64,000 nucleotides of DNA from Spinacia oleracea (taxonomy: Eukaryota > Streptophyta > Magnoliopsida > Caryophyllales > Amaranthaceae): contig NC_079491.1 in assembly GCF_020520425.1 (NCBI RefSeq), positions 113,088,652 to 113,152,651 on the forward strand. Reading direction: 5' to 3'. Shown here piece after piece: positions 11,791 through 24,407 of the stretch. Every line of letters starts with the position of its first letter. Position 1 is the stretch's first letter. The notes under the pieces are model-generated. The model saw only the letters and a program-made list of their open reading frames with translations. It ran no database searches and was not told where the DNA came from. Both the position numbers and the translations under genes were made by a program.

Positions 11791-12534
11791 TTATAGGGTG
11801 CATGAGTCGAATTTTTCGACGAGTCTTTTAGCCATCTCAAGGTAGGCCTGCATCTTAGAATCTTTCGCTGCATAGGAACCGTTAATTTGACTGACGATTA
11901 ATAATGAATCACAACATACCTCGAGTCGGCGAATGTGCATGTCGTGTGCTAATGATAGTCCTAGAATTAAAGCTTCGTATTCCGCTTCGTTGTTGGTAGC
12001 TTTGAACCCGCAACAGATAGATTGTATTATTATTTCACCTTGTTGCGACTTTAGCACAATTCCCAATCTTGTCCCCCGTATGTTGGAGGAACCATCAGTG
12101 TACAGAGTCCAAGTAGAAGAGAGCCCAACGTCTGTCAGCATACTGACTTCCTTGTCGACCTCGTGTTGGATACTTGGGCTGAAGTCAGCCACAAAATCTG
12201 CCAGAGCTTGCGACTTGATGGCTGCGTGAGGTTCATACCTGATGTCGTAACATCCTAACTGTATGGCCCATTCGGAAATCTTGCCAGATAACTCGGGATT
12301 CCTCATGATTGACTTCATGGGATAGTTAGTTCTAACAATTACAGGATTACATTCAAAATGAGGACGTAATTTAGTGGATGCAACAATTAATGCAAGTATG
12401 AGTTTCTCGAGATGCGAGTACCTTGTTTCGACGCTAAGTAAAGACATACTGACATAATAGATGGGTAGTTGCTTGCCGTCTTCTTCTCGTACCAGGACTG
12501 CGCTGATGGTTGACTCCGTGACCGCGAGGTACAA
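11791..12534 (-). pseudogene. RNase H and archaeal-type RNase H of Tat element
   Basis: The 247-residue frame begins with the gypsy RNase H (LYLAVTES-like start, YSHLEKL). It continues into a second RNase H with TLYTDGSSNIRG, NNEAEYEALILGL and CCDSLLIVSQI, which supply the Asp, Glu and Asp of the active site. The last Asp block lies past the frame end. The tandem arrangement is diagnostic for Tat-clade elements. 11518-11790 continues the same element without an intact frame. Confidence 0.8.
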
Positions 12535-12734
12535 CTATATAGTTCTTCTTTGTCTTTTGGCTTCTACTGTAGCGGGGGTTTCGATAGGTACTGTTTGAGT
12601 TGTTGTAGTGTCGCTTCTTGTTGATCGGTACAGCTGAACTTCTCGTTTTTCCTGAGGATGCCATAAAATAACTTACAGTTGTCTGACGACCTGGAGATGA
12701 AGCAATTGAGGGCAGCTACTCGTCCTGCTAACTT

Positions 12735-13572
12735 TTATACATCTTTCTGGCTTCGTGGTGATTGTAAGTTGATGATTGCTCGGATTTGGTCGGGACTAGC
12801 TTCGATACCTCGTTGAGTAACCATGTAGCCTAGAAATTTTCCGGAAGAGACCCCGAATGAACACTTAGTAGGGTTGAGTTTCATGTTGTACTCACGTAAG
12901 ACGTCGAAGGCTTGTTGGAGATGCGAAATGTGATATGAGGCCTTCTCGAACTTGACCAGCATGTCGTCAATGTAAACTTCCATGGTGTCTCCTAAATGTC
13001 TCTTGAACATCTTGTTGACGAGGCGCTGGTATGTCGCACCAGCATTTCTTAGATCGAAGGGCATGACTTTATAACAGTAAGTTCCTCTCTCCGTGATGAA
13101 GGCGGTCTTTTCCTGATCGTCCGGGTGCATCAAGATCTGATTGTACCCACTAAAGGCGTCCATAAAGGTTAGCATTTCGTGCCCCAGCAGTAGCGTCGAC
13201 CATGGCATCAATATGAGGTAGTGGGAAGGAGTCTTTGGGGCATGCTTTATTGATGTCGGTGATGTCTATACAGACACGCCACTTTCCGTTCTTCTTCCTG
13301 ACCACCACGATGTTGGCCAACCAATCTGGATATTTGACTTCTCTGATTTTCCCTGTATCAAGTAACTATTGGACTTCATCGTTTATGATCTGATTTCGTT
13401 CCGGGGTAAACTTCCGCCATTTCTGTTTGACAGGTTTATCATGTGGATCGACATTGAGCTTGTGAGTGATGACTTCAAGGCTTATTCCCGGCATATCTTC
13501 GTGGCACCATGCGAAACAGTCTGCATTGGCTTTGAGAAATGTTATAAGTTCCGACCTGATGTTGTCTGGCAC
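12735..13572 (-). pseudogene. Reverse transcriptase remains of Tat element
   Basis: The start (13572-13366) contains DMPGISLEVITHKLNV, the segment just before the RT palm. A frame at 13211-12735 carries FMDAFSGYNQILMHPDD, FITERGTYCYKVMPF and the active-site YIDDMLVK, then GKFLGYMVTQRGIE. Stops and frameshifts between 13366 and 13211 break the palm. 12535-12734 contains further RT/RNase H connection in another frame. Confidence 0.8.
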
Positions 13573-13686
13573 GTCACATCCAATAAAGACGACTTATTCC
13601 GGTTTGGTAGGATCTAAAATGACTTCATCGAGTTGCTCAGACTTTGGTTCTCTGTAACTTTTAGGGTCGGAGTTGGACTGTAGTTG

Positions 13687-14931
13687 CTATAATGAAGACT
13701 TATTGGTGGTCGATGGTTTCAATGCCGCTTTGTAACATTTCTTGGACTCTTGTTGGTCTCCTTTGATTTCCTGGACCCCCCACCGAGTTGGGAACTTAAT
13801 AGCTTTGTGATAGGTCGAAGGTATGGCCTTCACGCCGTAAATCCAGGGCCTGCACAAGATAATGTTGTAAGATGAAGGGCAATCAATAACACAAAATTTT
13901 ACCTGTTGGTTGACTCCCTGGGCATAGACGGGTAGTGTGACTTCTCCAAAATTGGTCTTTTCTTCACCACTGAATCCTATAAGAACTGTAGACTTCTTAA
14001 CGACGTCGGTGTCTGGGTTCAGCCCCATCTCTTTAAGGGCATCGAGCATCATAACGTTGGTGGAGCTTCCGTTGTCGACTAGAACTCGTCCGATCAAACA
14101 GTTCCTGACGGGAATGGATATTACCAGACCATCATGATCTTTGTCAGAGATGTCCCCTGCGTCTGATTCGTCATAGGATATGGGTGTTACATACTTAGCT
14201 GCGACTGTCCTCGTTGGTCTGTCAATTTTTTTTTCCCGAGTGTGCCTCTTTGCTACAGAATAAGTTAAACGACAAATGTCAGAACCTCCAGCAATAAAAT
14301 TGACAGCTTTAGTATGAGGGGGAAGTGGAGGAGGTCGTAAAGGAGAATTAGAGTTGTCTTTGTTGATGACGCCTGGAGCTTTGTCGGACATGACTTGTTT
14401 GAGATGTCCGTTCTTCAGTAGGTAGGCGACCTCTCTTCTCAACGCCACGCATTCATTGGTGGTATGGCCGATGTCGGCATGAAAATCACACCACTTTGAG
14501 GGGTCCTTCTTATAGTCGGGCTTGTTGGACTTTGGTGGCCATTGTACTGCTTTCCCCATCTTCGACAGATGATTCATCAAACCTACAGTGTCAACACAAA
14601 AAGAGTATTCGTTAATTCTGGGAGGCAAGTCGGGACTGTTTTTCCAATCGGCATCGTCATCTTCTTCCACCACTGCTTCTTGCATGTTGTGGTCGAGAGT
14701 AAGGGGCAGAACGGTCATCTCTCCTCTTGGGGTAGGGAAGCCGCCTGTCTGTTTTTGTATAGTCATTGGTTCCCTTCCTGGAGTAGAGAGTTTCCTCGAG
14801 CCTAACTTGGGCCATGGCTTTGGCTTGTGCATCTTCAAACGTCTTGCAAGGATATTTGATGAGGTCTCTCCATAGATCTGTCTCTCCATACAATCCTTGT
14901 CTGAATGCTTCGGTCGCGGTTGGGACGTCAC
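13687..14931 (-). pseudogene. gag C-terminus and aspartic protease of Tat element
   Basis: The 414-residue frame has a CDFHADIGHTTNECVALR segment (a gag zinc-knuckle-like block). The protease follows, with VLVDNGSSTNVM (catalytic Asp in DNGSS) and IDCPSSYNIILCRPW near the end, a typical Tat protease tail. The frame overlaps the gag frame at 14657-15304 in another phase, so a frameshift joins them. The protease motif itself is intact. Confidence 0.8.
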
Positions 14932-15304
14932 ATTCTGGAACCGTTACCTTCTCTTTAATAAATTGGGTGATATAGTCCTTCAAGGTTTCGTCAGGCCGTT
15001 GGACTACACGGTATAGATCGCTTGTATTCTTCTCTAACCCCCTGCTGCTGGCGAATTGCTGGTTGAACATGTTGTCGAGATGTGCAAAGGAAGTGATGCA
15101 CCCATTTGGCAGGCTGGTTAGCCACTTCAAGGCGGGTCTGACTAACGTAGAGCCGAAACCTTTGCATAAACTGGCCTCCCTCATATGCTTGGGGACCGGG
15201 ATTGTCATCATGAGCTGCTTGTAGGTTAATATGTGTTCTCTGGGGTCGGAGGTTCCATCACACATGGGCATATTGGGTGGACTGAACCATTTTAGGATGT
15301 CCAT
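14657..15304 (-). pseudogene. gag (Retrotrans_gag) of Tat element
   Basis: The 215-residue frame contains a typical Retrotrans_gag core: MCDGTSDPREHILTYKQLM near the start, ALKWLTSLPNGCITSFAHL, and ETLKDYITQFIKEKV. This is the capsid-forming part of gag. The frame is broken on both sides relative to the flanking gag pieces. Confidence 0.8.
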
Positions 15305-15813
15305 GTGTCGATGGGGTCGGCATATGGTGAGTCGGCTTAGCTGTCCAGATTGGCTTCTTTTATGGGTGTGGGCACTCCGGGGATTTTTTTATCATGGTCA
15401 TGATTTGTTGAAGCTGATAGTTGGTATTCTCGCAGATGCAGCTGAGCACCGCAACGAGGCGGCTAAATGTTTCGGGAAGGCTAGCTTGAAGATGTTGATA
15501 ATAGGTGTTTTGTGGGTATACGTTCTGAGGTTGATTGGGGGTGAACTGTGGCACGACCTGTTGCATTGTAGGAGTCGTTCCTTGGGCGGCGCTTGTACCT
15601 GCGACATAAGGAAAATGAGTTACAAAACCGTGACTAATTGGAACAACTAACCTGATAAGAGTATTATAAATGGAATAATTTCTAGTGGAATCTGGGCGGA
15701 GTGGAGTGTGCGGAAAAGCTGCTTGTGGTGCTTAACTAGCCAAGGGAACCGCCATTATTTGAGGAGGTGCTCCTGGTGCCGAGGTGACTAAGTTGACATT
15801 GGGTTGAACGACT

Positions 15814-16524
15814 CTAGGAAAATAGTTGATCCCATGGTGCTTGGGTCATTGGTGATGGAGTCAGTCTCTGTGGTGGCGCCGAGGCAAGGACTGATGCCGA
15901 CACAGTTACCGCTTGAGGAGGTAATGGACGGGACACCAGATTGGAGACGGGTGCCGACACAAGAACGGATGCCGCCACTTGGGATGTCCCGATCTGAGAC
16001 AGGATGGCTTGGGCGGCCGTCGAAGCTGCGACGGTCGTTGATGCGCCTGTGGGAAACGCTTGAGTTGGAGGGGGAGGCAGCCAACCCGGATTTGAGCGAG
16101 GTTGGCTCGGCAAGGGATCGAACTCGCGGATCTGCTCAAGGGTTGAAGCTTCGAGCTCGCCAAACGTTACGTGGAGGGGATGGTCAGGAGCGACATCGAG
16201 GTCTAGGCGGCGACTCAGCCCAGAAGTATCTCGACGGTACTGAAACCTGGACCCGGTGGCGATGGAGGTGGCAGATCTGACCCGCGACTGCAAAGCTTCG
16301 TTCTCCCTTTGGAGGAGGCTGATGGGTTGCTCCATGGCTTCGACGCGGCGAGTGATATCATTGGATGAACTAGCATTTCCAGACATGGTGTTTGGGTTGG
16401 GATTATCGAGCTGGTTTTGATTGTTAGCCCCACGGTGGGCGCCAAATTGTTTTGGACAAATTCTACTTAGAGTCGAACTTGTCTTTAGGAAGGTGCTAAC
16501 AATCGATTCAGCTAGATAATGCAA
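15814..16524 (-). pseudogene. gag N-terminal region of Tat element
   Basis: The first in-frame ATG is inside the LTR. A more likely start is the Met in NTMSGNASSSND, just downstream of the primer site. The sequence is Ser/Pro/Ala-rich (SQPRSNPGWLPPPPTQAFP) with a short coiled-coil-like stretch (RRVEAMEQPISLLQRENEAL). No named domain is seen; it is assigned to gag by position. 15305-15813 continues gag with stops. Confidence 0.55.
16427..16445 (-). other. Primer-binding site of minus-strand Tat element
   Basis: The minus strand reads TTGGCGCCCACCGTGGGGC, three bases inside the LTR edge. This form is common in plant Tat elements; the exact tRNA is not determined here. Confidence 0.65.
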
Positions 16525-16849
16525 GATAACGAGAGCAATTCGTAAGAGTATAAGAGTGTATATTATTTAGCAAGTTAACTGATATGTACAAAGGAGTTGT
16601 CTAAGCCATTTTATAGCCTTCATACAAGAATGTTATGTATACAATTAATGCACATAGTTATGCTTAATTGGGACGGTTAATGCTACGTCCATACTTAATC
16701 ATCCATCCGTAAGCGTTGCCATCATACTCAACCGGTGGGATCAAGTTGTCCAGCCATAACTCCTGCCTTGCTGGCGGACACGTATACACCATGGTGGCAT
16801 ACTTGGGACACGTAATAGCGTCACCAAGAGGGTATTTTCTCCCCTAACA
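16448..16849 (-). repeat. 5' LTR of minus-strand Tat element (402 bp)
   Basis: On the minus strand it begins TGTTAGGGGAGAAAATACCC and ends CCAAAACA, followed by the primer site. Its termini match the plus-oriented LTR at 9836-10227, but the two are inverted relative to each other. 16850-16929 to its right is short AT-rich flank. Confidence 0.8.
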
Positions 16850-17006
16850 ATAATTAATAATTATATTCATTAATAATTACAATCAACTATTATAAACATC
16901 TAATGGCTAAAAGTTTAGATATAATCTAACTAGTCTTATATGTACGCGATGCGTGCGAATATAGTAAACATATTTATGTTATTACATTTACAACTGAAAT
17001 AACATG

Positions 17007-17339
17007 TACTCCCTCTGTTCCTAAATAAGTTTCCTATTTTCATAAATAACGTTCCTTAATAAGTGTCATATTTCTATTTTTGGACATACACTTTTTCAGT
17101 TTTTCATACACTTTTCCATGAATCATGATTGTTTTTTCTTACACATTCTACACTTTTCCCACTTTTACATCCTCACATCACTTTTATTTGTACTTTATCA
17201 ATAAAAACTTATCTACTCTATCATTTTCCCCAAAAAACACTCTCAATCATTTTTTTTCTTACACACTTCTTTTTTTCTTAATTCCCGCACATTCATCCAA
17301 ATAGGACACTAGCTTATATATTTAGGAACGGAAGGAGTA
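17007..17339. mobile_element. Stowaway-like MITE
   Basis: The ends TACTCCCTCTGTTCCTAAAT and its near reverse complement ATTTAGGAACGGAAGGAGTA form terminal inverted repeats flanked by TA. The 333 bp interior is AT-rich and non-coding. The CTCCCTCYGT end with TA duplication is typical of Stowaway/Tc1-mariner MITEs. Confidence 0.8.
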
Positions 17340-17409
17340 AAAAATATAATATAAATGCGATTCGTGCGAATACAAGAAACATATAAGTTAGATAAAGGCG
17401 AACGCATAT

Positions 17410-17670
17410 AATCCCTCCGTTCCACAATGATGTTCCAATTTCTTTTTTCACGTTTGCCAACGCACGTTTTGTATCGTACTTATCTATAGTTACACAATAT
17501 TAAAAATTATAAATTTTTGATATTCTTAAAGTGTTCATGGAGACGAATCAAACAAGATCCCATATGAATATGTTTTTTCTTATATATTGTAAATAATGTA
17601 GAAGATTCTCTTCTATTATGAATAGTGTCAAAAACCTTAATTGGAACATCATTGTGGAACGGATGGAGTA
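17410..17670. mobile_element. Second MITE, different family
   Basis: TAATCCCTCCGTTCCACAAT at the left and ATTGTGGAACGGATGGAGTA at the right form inverted repeats of about 30 bp, including GATGTTCCAATT and its complement. The interior is 200 bp of AT-rich DNA. Confidence 0.75.
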
Positions 17671-20600
17671 AACAGGTTGATTAAAATGGTAAGAATTTGT
17701 TGAAGGGGATAGATTGATGAAAATGCTTCTTTGGGCTTTTCATTGGGTAGGTTGTCATTATGTATTCTCTATCTCTATTCTATAAGTGAAGAGCTGAGGG
17801 GGTTTTCGGTAATAACACTTTTGGTGTCCCCAATTAAAAAGACTAAAATAGCCTCTAACATTTCACAATTAATTACTGATTTTTGAAACTGAAAATCAAA
17901 ACAAATCAAGAAAGCTTTAAGAGTGCCTAAATTTTGGGCTAATTAACCCAGCAATTCACGCATATATCATGCATAAACCCAACAAGGAAATAATTCACGC
18001 ATAAACCCAGCAATTACCCAGCAGTTCACGCATATATGTGATTTAAATTAGGAAATCCAGCAATTCACAAATCTTTAGTCAAACCATTGTAATATTCTTA
18101 CCGTTAGTTTAGCCTTAGAATGCAAATAAACTCCTGAATTAGTGGAGTAAGTTACGCACATCAAGGCTGTAAATTAGCTTTGTCCTATTGTATATATTGT
18201 AAAGCAGAAGGCAAAGAAATTACGAACCACAACCAACAATCTAAATACAATTCACAACACCTCATTCAAAAAAAAAACCTAAAGCCACACCAAATATTGG
18301 TAAAATTAGTACAATGAAAAATCAAATTCAAAGCTAAACAAATCAGTCCAAATTAGACGAAATATCAGTATGAATAGTAAGGCTCCCATCAGAGCGCAAA
18401 AGAACGTAAGCAGAAAAATCTTCACCACCACAACGGCGACGATGGCATCGGCGTCAACGGAAGTAGCAGCCGGAAAGCCACTGCAAGGGGAAGAAAATCA
18501 CCATCTTTGTTCGAACATACGACTTGCGCAACACCGATGTTAAATACCCCATCACAATTTAAGGACAAATTAATATCCACCAAGATACAGAAGATCAAAA
18601 GAATTGGTACATCTCCGTCCAGATCTGGAGATTTGAACCACACACGAAAACTCGGGTAAGATAGAAATTCAGAGATGTGGGTAGTTTTTCCATTTTTGCA
18701 GATGTAATCATGCATATTGAGTGAAAATTATAGGGAGGAAGAGAGAGAATGAGTGAGTAACTATGGTTTGGTGGTTTAGTTTTGTGGTTCTTTTAGGAAA
18801 TTGGTGGTTTAGTTTTGTGGTTCTTTTAGGAAATGAGAGAGACGTGGTAAGCAGAGTTGAGTTGTTGACCATACAGTTGTGAGGCAATTACCGGTAATTG
18901 CTTTTCATTTCTTCAAGTAAATTCTCATTTTTTATTTTTATCTTTACTTTGTGGTAAAGATCAGTATCCAATAAAATAACTTCCTGGCTTTTGGATTTTT
19001 TTTAATTTAATGATAATGATATTATTGTCTGTATTGTATTATGGTGAAAACTTCATCCATGTGTTTATTTAGCTTTCTAAGCTTTTCTTCCTATAAGGCA
19101 AAGAGTAACAATGTAGTATCTCTATTATATAAGCCAGCTCCTGAGGGCTTTTAAGTAAATTAACTTTTCGTGTCCCCAAAGAAATTTACAATAACACCTC
19201 ACACTTTCACCCAGCTACAAGTACGTTGTATAAACAGATTTTGTAATTTTGAAAATTGAGCTACATCCCTCTAATCTCTCCCCCAAATCAGGAAAGGGAT
19301 TTAAAAATCCCTATAATCTCTCCCTTTAACCTCTCAGCTCACGTCATTAAAGAAAAATAACCAAATAAAATTACAAATTGATTACAGTTTCCAAAACAAA
19401 ATCCCTACAATCTCTCACCTCTCACGTCAGGGAAAAAAATCAAACAAAATTATAAATTGATTACATTTTCTAAAACTACTAATTATCTTTTTTCTCATTC
19501 ATCAAATCACTGTAAACTGAGTTCCATTAGAGAGTTCGTTGATAGCAAGCTCCACCACCGCCAATACAGGTAAGTACACTCTTCTCATTGATTCATGCAC
19601 AAAATAAAAACAAAATTTTGTGTTAATGGAAATATTCGACTGAAAAATATATGACTTGCATCGATTTGTAATTTTATAGAGAAAACGGGTCATTGCAACC
19701 TAATTGATTATTCATTATTTTTTTTGCAGATGAAATTGGTTATTGCAATGAAATTGATTATTAATTAATTTTTAATTATTCATGAAATGTGAAATAAATA
19801 ATGGTTTTTGCAGATTTTAAAGTTCGGTTTTTAATTAATTATTTCAGATTTTTATTCATGCTTTTAGCTTTTTCTTAACACCATCTGATTAAATGTCCAT
19901 ATCACTCAAACAAAATTATAAATTGATTACAAAATTTATAAATTGATTACCAACATCTGATTAAATGTCCACATCCGTCAAACCAATTTATAAATTTATG
20001 ATATTGTTTATAATCAATTTATCAATTTTCAGAGTGCTTAATTTAATTTGACAGATTATAATTTGATTAAAATCATGAAAATCTGAAATAAATAATGGTT
20101 TTTGCAGGTTTTACGATTTGAAGTTCACCACGCATACAATTACCAATGACACAAGGTATATTCCCCATCAATCTCTTAAACAAAAAATAAATAGTAATAT
20201 GCATGCTTCTGTTGATTTTAATTAATTATTACAGATTTTACATCATGCTTTTCATTAAATAAGATGTTGTATGATTTTAATCTCTAATTTCATATTCTAT
20301 TAGTTTATAAAAGAAAGAGAGAAAAAAACCCACCTTTTTTTTATCGTCAGCAGTTGCAGCAACAGAGTCCATCCATCCCAATATGATCGAAACCCAAAAT
20401 TCGATTTCCTGGAAATGCATATACAATAACCCAGATAACCCACACAAAATTAACCCAAAAAAAAGTTACATTAAAAAGTATACGCAGACACCAATAAACC
20501 CTTTTATTATTGTAATTACCCTATTGAATGCCAATTGAGAAAAATCACCAAAATAAACAAAGGAAAATAAATTAAGGTTTCAAGAGGGATTCACCAAACT

Positions 20601-21919
20601 CAATGAAGGTTTCAAGAGGAAAACATGGGTTTCAAGTTAATTGTTACACTCAACAGCAACCAAGATTAGCTTAGATAAATGAATTATCTAAAACTCCACT
20701 CTTGGCCTTTATTTACCGGAATAGAGATAAATAGAGTAAACGAGAAGGCCTTATCCTTACCCTTTTATGCGAGCCTTCAACCCAATATTTGTTAGGATGT
20801 AGGTCTCAATTTACCGGTTTTTGTGACATATTACATCAGTGTCCTGAAAACATCAAACACGAAAATATTAGAACCGGAAACTTCTCAAAGCAATAGCCAA
20901 TGCAAATCAATTTTATCCATTTACGGAGACAACTTGCTTTCTAACAAACTACAAATCAAATTGTAGAGTACTTGGAGAGCTCACTAATAGAAACCATAAG
21001 CTCCAAGAGTTTACAACAATATCTCATCGTATTTCCACTAAAAAAATGAGTTATTGTAACAATTAGCACATAAATAAATAAGACATTAATATCCACATTC
21101 CTTCTAATTAATTAAACAAAATTTATACCCAATGTCAGAAACTCCTGCAACACAGTGCCTGATAAAGCTTCTTTTGTTTATCATACATACATACAAATAC
21201 AAAGACATGAGCAAGAAACAATTGAAAAAAATTAAGCAAACCCATAATTCTTTCTGATAACTTATTAACCCCTTAACCTTTAACAACTTCCATTGACAAA
21301 AACAACACTTAGTACATCATAATTGGAAAAAATCCTCAATTACATTCAAGAGTTAAGTTCGTCTTAGGCGGCTGAGAACTACACAATTGGAAAATGCAGT
21401 CTTGATCAACCAACATTCACTCACGCGTACACAAAAATTGAATGAGTTGATTTATTCTTCATCATTCTTTCTCCTTAAAACCCATAATTTTAAGCAAACC
21501 CATAATTATGAAAAAATTAGCGTCTATTCTGACAAAAAGAACGGAACTTTTAGAAGACCGAAACTTAAACAGTTTTGATTTACACAAGCTAGCTATAAGT
21601 CTATATCCAATAATATTTTTTTTTCAAAACTTATGATTACTTAAACTTATGAGAAGCCCCATGACATGGTGATTCAAGGTGCTACGTTAATTGTATTACA
21701 TCCTATCCTGCTCGCTGTCCACCCAGCTAACATTTATAACTCTTAAATCATGTCAATTATATAACAGAAAGATGAATCCTTATGAACACTAAGCCAGTAG
21801 TCAAGTATAAGAAAAATTGTGTGTTACCGTGAGATTGCAACTCTCTTTTATGCTGATTATATAGTCTTTTGAACAGATGTTCCACAATATTGATCTCTAA
21901 CATCACATGTTCATTTCAG

Positions 21920-22236
21920 TTTCATCCCGGGAAGAATGTTGGAATTGGCAAGGACCATACAATCTTTGCTCTAATTGATGGATTAGTGAAATTTGAGAAG
22001 TATGGTCCTGACAAGAAAAAGGTTAGTTCTTAGCAATTTTTTTGGGTATGATTTAATCATTTAAAACATTCACACAATTGACATCAAAGTTATGCCAGGT
22101 GAGTGTTTATCCACGAGAAATACAGCCTGAAAACCCCAACAGCTACAAAGCAAGAAGAGAAGGATATTCTTTTCAATCACAGCTAATCATGGCATCTGAT
22201 GCCACTGATAATGCTGATGAAAGTGTAATCTGCTGA
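21920..22236 (+). pseudogene. Captured 3' exons of plastid ribosomal protein L27 gene
   Basis: After a TTTCAG acceptor, exon 21920-22021 encodes [16 protein letters not shown] followed by [18 protein letters not shown], the conserved core of bacterial/plastid bL27. A 77-bp GT-AG intron follows. Exon 22099-22236 encodes VSVYPREIQPENPNSYKAR and ends in TGA, with a shortened C-terminus. Upstream exons (transit peptide and N-terminal part) are absent. 22237-22400 looks like the gene's 3' UTR. It lies within the inner Helitron, so it is probably a captured fragment. The frame has no internal stop. Confidence 0.8.
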
Positions 22237-22993
22237 TAACCAAGTTTTTTTTGAAAAGATTTGCATTCTACTTCCCTCTTTTTGGCTTGGTTTTCCATCT
22301 ATCTTTTGTAACTAAGTTTTTCACCTCCTTTAAAGTTTACTTCCAAAGTCTATGTAGATCATTTGCACCAAAAGCGAATCTGTACTATTTGTGATATATA
22401 GCTAGCTAAAATTAGTGAAATCAATCCTTAAACTAAACCCTAAATAACCAACAATTTTCACAAACCAGTAATTTTCACAAACCAGTAATTTTCTCAAACA
22501 AACCCTATGAAAACCCAATAATTTTACCAAACACTTAAAGATAATGAGTATACACCATGAAACAATCGAAAAAAAAACATATAAAATCAAATGCAAAGTA
22601 TTTCTGCTCACCATATCTGCTAAAGCGTGCGAGATCCAAGGGTTTCTAATCGCCATTTTTGTTCCTCATTAGTTGATTGAACTTGATAAAACCCAGAATT
22701 AATTAAATTACTTTTATGAGTTTTCTCCAAATTTGGAAAATTGAGGTTGATTTTTTCTGTGGTTTCCAACAAATCGAGAAAATATGAAGTGAAAGAGAAG
22801 AGGGAAAGGAGGGAGACGATCCAGAAGTTGATCCAGAAATTGAGAGAGGGAAAAGAGAGAGACGATCCAGAAAATGGATGCAGGAAATGAGAGAGAAAGG
22901 AGATAGACGATAGGAGATAAAGAGATGAGAGAGAGAAGGACAAACGGGAGATAAGAAAGAGGGATCCAGAAAGAACCATTTGTGAATAAAAGG

Positions 22994-23324
22994 TACTCCC
23001 TCCGTCCCGGAATACTCGACCCGGTTTGACCGGCACAGAGTTTAAGGGACTTGAATTGACTTATTTAATTTAATAGGTAGTAGTTGATAGTGGGGTATTA
23101 TTTTAATGTAGTTAGGGGGAGGTGGGTTAAGAGGTGGGGTTGGGGGAGAGTAGGGGTTGAATTTTTAATTATTTTTTGTATGGAGTAGGGGGTATGTGGG
23201 TTAATAGGAGTGGAGTGAGAAATAATATAATATTGTTGGAATATTTCCATTTTTAGAAATAGGTCAAGTATTAAGGGACGGTCCGATAAGGAAAACAGGT
23301 CAAGTATTCCGGGACGGGGGAGTA
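22994..23324. mobile_element. MITE family M, copy 1
   Basis: TACTCCCTCCGTCCCGGAAT at the left and its complement at the right form about 28 bp terminal inverted repeats with TA ends. It is 331 bp long and nearly identical to copies at 25174-25505 and 41230-41561. The interior is non-coding. Confidence 0.85.
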
Positions 23325-23604
23325 TTTGAAAAAAAAAATCCAATTAATTATATTCAATTTAAAATAAATTAAAGTTATTTCTTTTGGTGACAAACATAAT
23401 AATAAAATCTCTAATCATTCTACATTAATTTAAAGCCTTTTAAATAAAATCTATTTTAATTTAAATAAAATCTTAAAATAATAATTTTAAAAAATTAAGT
23501 TACGAAAAATTTAATTATCCATTTCCAATTTATCATCATTTTTTTAAAAATTTATGAGTTTGTTACTGATTTAGAAAAAAAGATATTGAAAGTAGAAAAT
23601 GTAG

Positions 23605-23815
23605 GGTATCAAAATAAAATATTTAATTTATTAAAGAATTAAAATTTCGTTTTAGCGGAAAAGAAAAACAAAAGGCATCAAAATAAAATATTTAATTTAT
23701 TACATAATGAAAACTTTCGTTTTAGCGGAAAAGAAAAACAAAAGGAATCAAAATAAAATATTCATTTTATTTTATATTTTAACTTAAAGCTTCCGTTTTA
23801 GTGGAAAAGAAAATA
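23605..23815 (+). repeat. Three tandem copies of an approximately 70 bp unit
   Basis: ATCAAAATAAAATATT starts near 23608, 23678 and 23748. Each unit ends with CGTTTTAG(C/T)GGAAAAGAAAA. It is AT-rich, lies within the inner Helitron, and has no coding potential. Confidence 0.75.
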
Positions 23816-23870
23816 CTTGATTTTAATCTAAATAAAACCATAAAATAATCTTTTTAAAACAAATTAATTA

Positions 23871-24407
23871 GTGACTAAGTTACATTATCTACTCTCCAAT
23901 ATAAGTCGTACAAAATTGTGGTGTTTAATTTACGAGTTTGTTACTGATTTTGATAGGGATATTATGATAGAGTCAGTAATTGGTCAATTGAGTTATATCA
24001 AAGATAATGTCGGTTATTATGACCCACTGCAGTATCCGCTACTGTTTCCTTATGGTTCTTACGGCGGTATTTAAACAGAAGTTCGACTGGTAAAATGTTG
24101 ACATGCCGAGAATTCTATGCATACACATTTCAGGTGCATATTTCTAATAACTATTTTTGTCCGTCTTATCCTTAAAATCTTATACTTATATCTTTCTGAC
24201 CAAAACAAGTATTTTGTGTTATTGACGCGACAACATCTTGATTATCTAACCTTGACGGGCAGTTGTCTACTCCAACAATTTGTTGTCGATAACTGTGTCA
24301 AAAGGCAAGCGAATAACTTGAGGTGGATTGCAATCAACCAAGATAAGATACGTGCTAATTTATACAAGGGTTTAGAGAATTCTTTAAATGTTGGAGAGCA
24401 TAACTGA
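23871..24407 (+). pseudogene. Helitron Rep/helicase N-domain fragment
   Basis: One frame ends with YYDPLQYPLLFPYGSYGG, a hallmark of the Helitron_like_N domain. A second frame to 24407 has LLQQFVVDNCVKRQANNLRW and then IRANLYKGLENSLNVGE, the next conserved block. Stops and a frameshift lie between them, and the Rep motifs and helicase are absent, so it is a relic. It shows that one of the nested Helitrons derives from an autonomous copy. Confidence 0.75.

Larger units (their letters stand above)
10443..16849 (-). mobile_element. Decayed Tat-type Ty3/gypsy retrotransposon, minus strand
   Basis: From right to left it has the 5' LTR (16448-16849), primer site, gag, protease, RT, RNase H plus a second archaeal-type RNase H, and integrase. 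The second RNase H marks the Tat clade. The reading frame is broken many times. There is no 3' LTR in matching orientation; instead an inverted LTR of a related element abuts on the left, suggesting deletion or recombination between inverted copies. Confidence 0.8.

Noticed and set aside
18422..18715. 97-residue minus-strand frame in the middle Helitron
   Set aside because: Another frame of the same stretch looks equally protein-like (GGEDFSAYVLLRSDGSL), so a captured exon is possible, but neither is recognisable; not called as a gene.
22620..23036. 138-residue minus-strand frame with Ser/Leu-rich sequence
   Set aside because: Derived from GA-rich repeats (GAGAGAGAAGG) and overlapping a MITE end; no domain.
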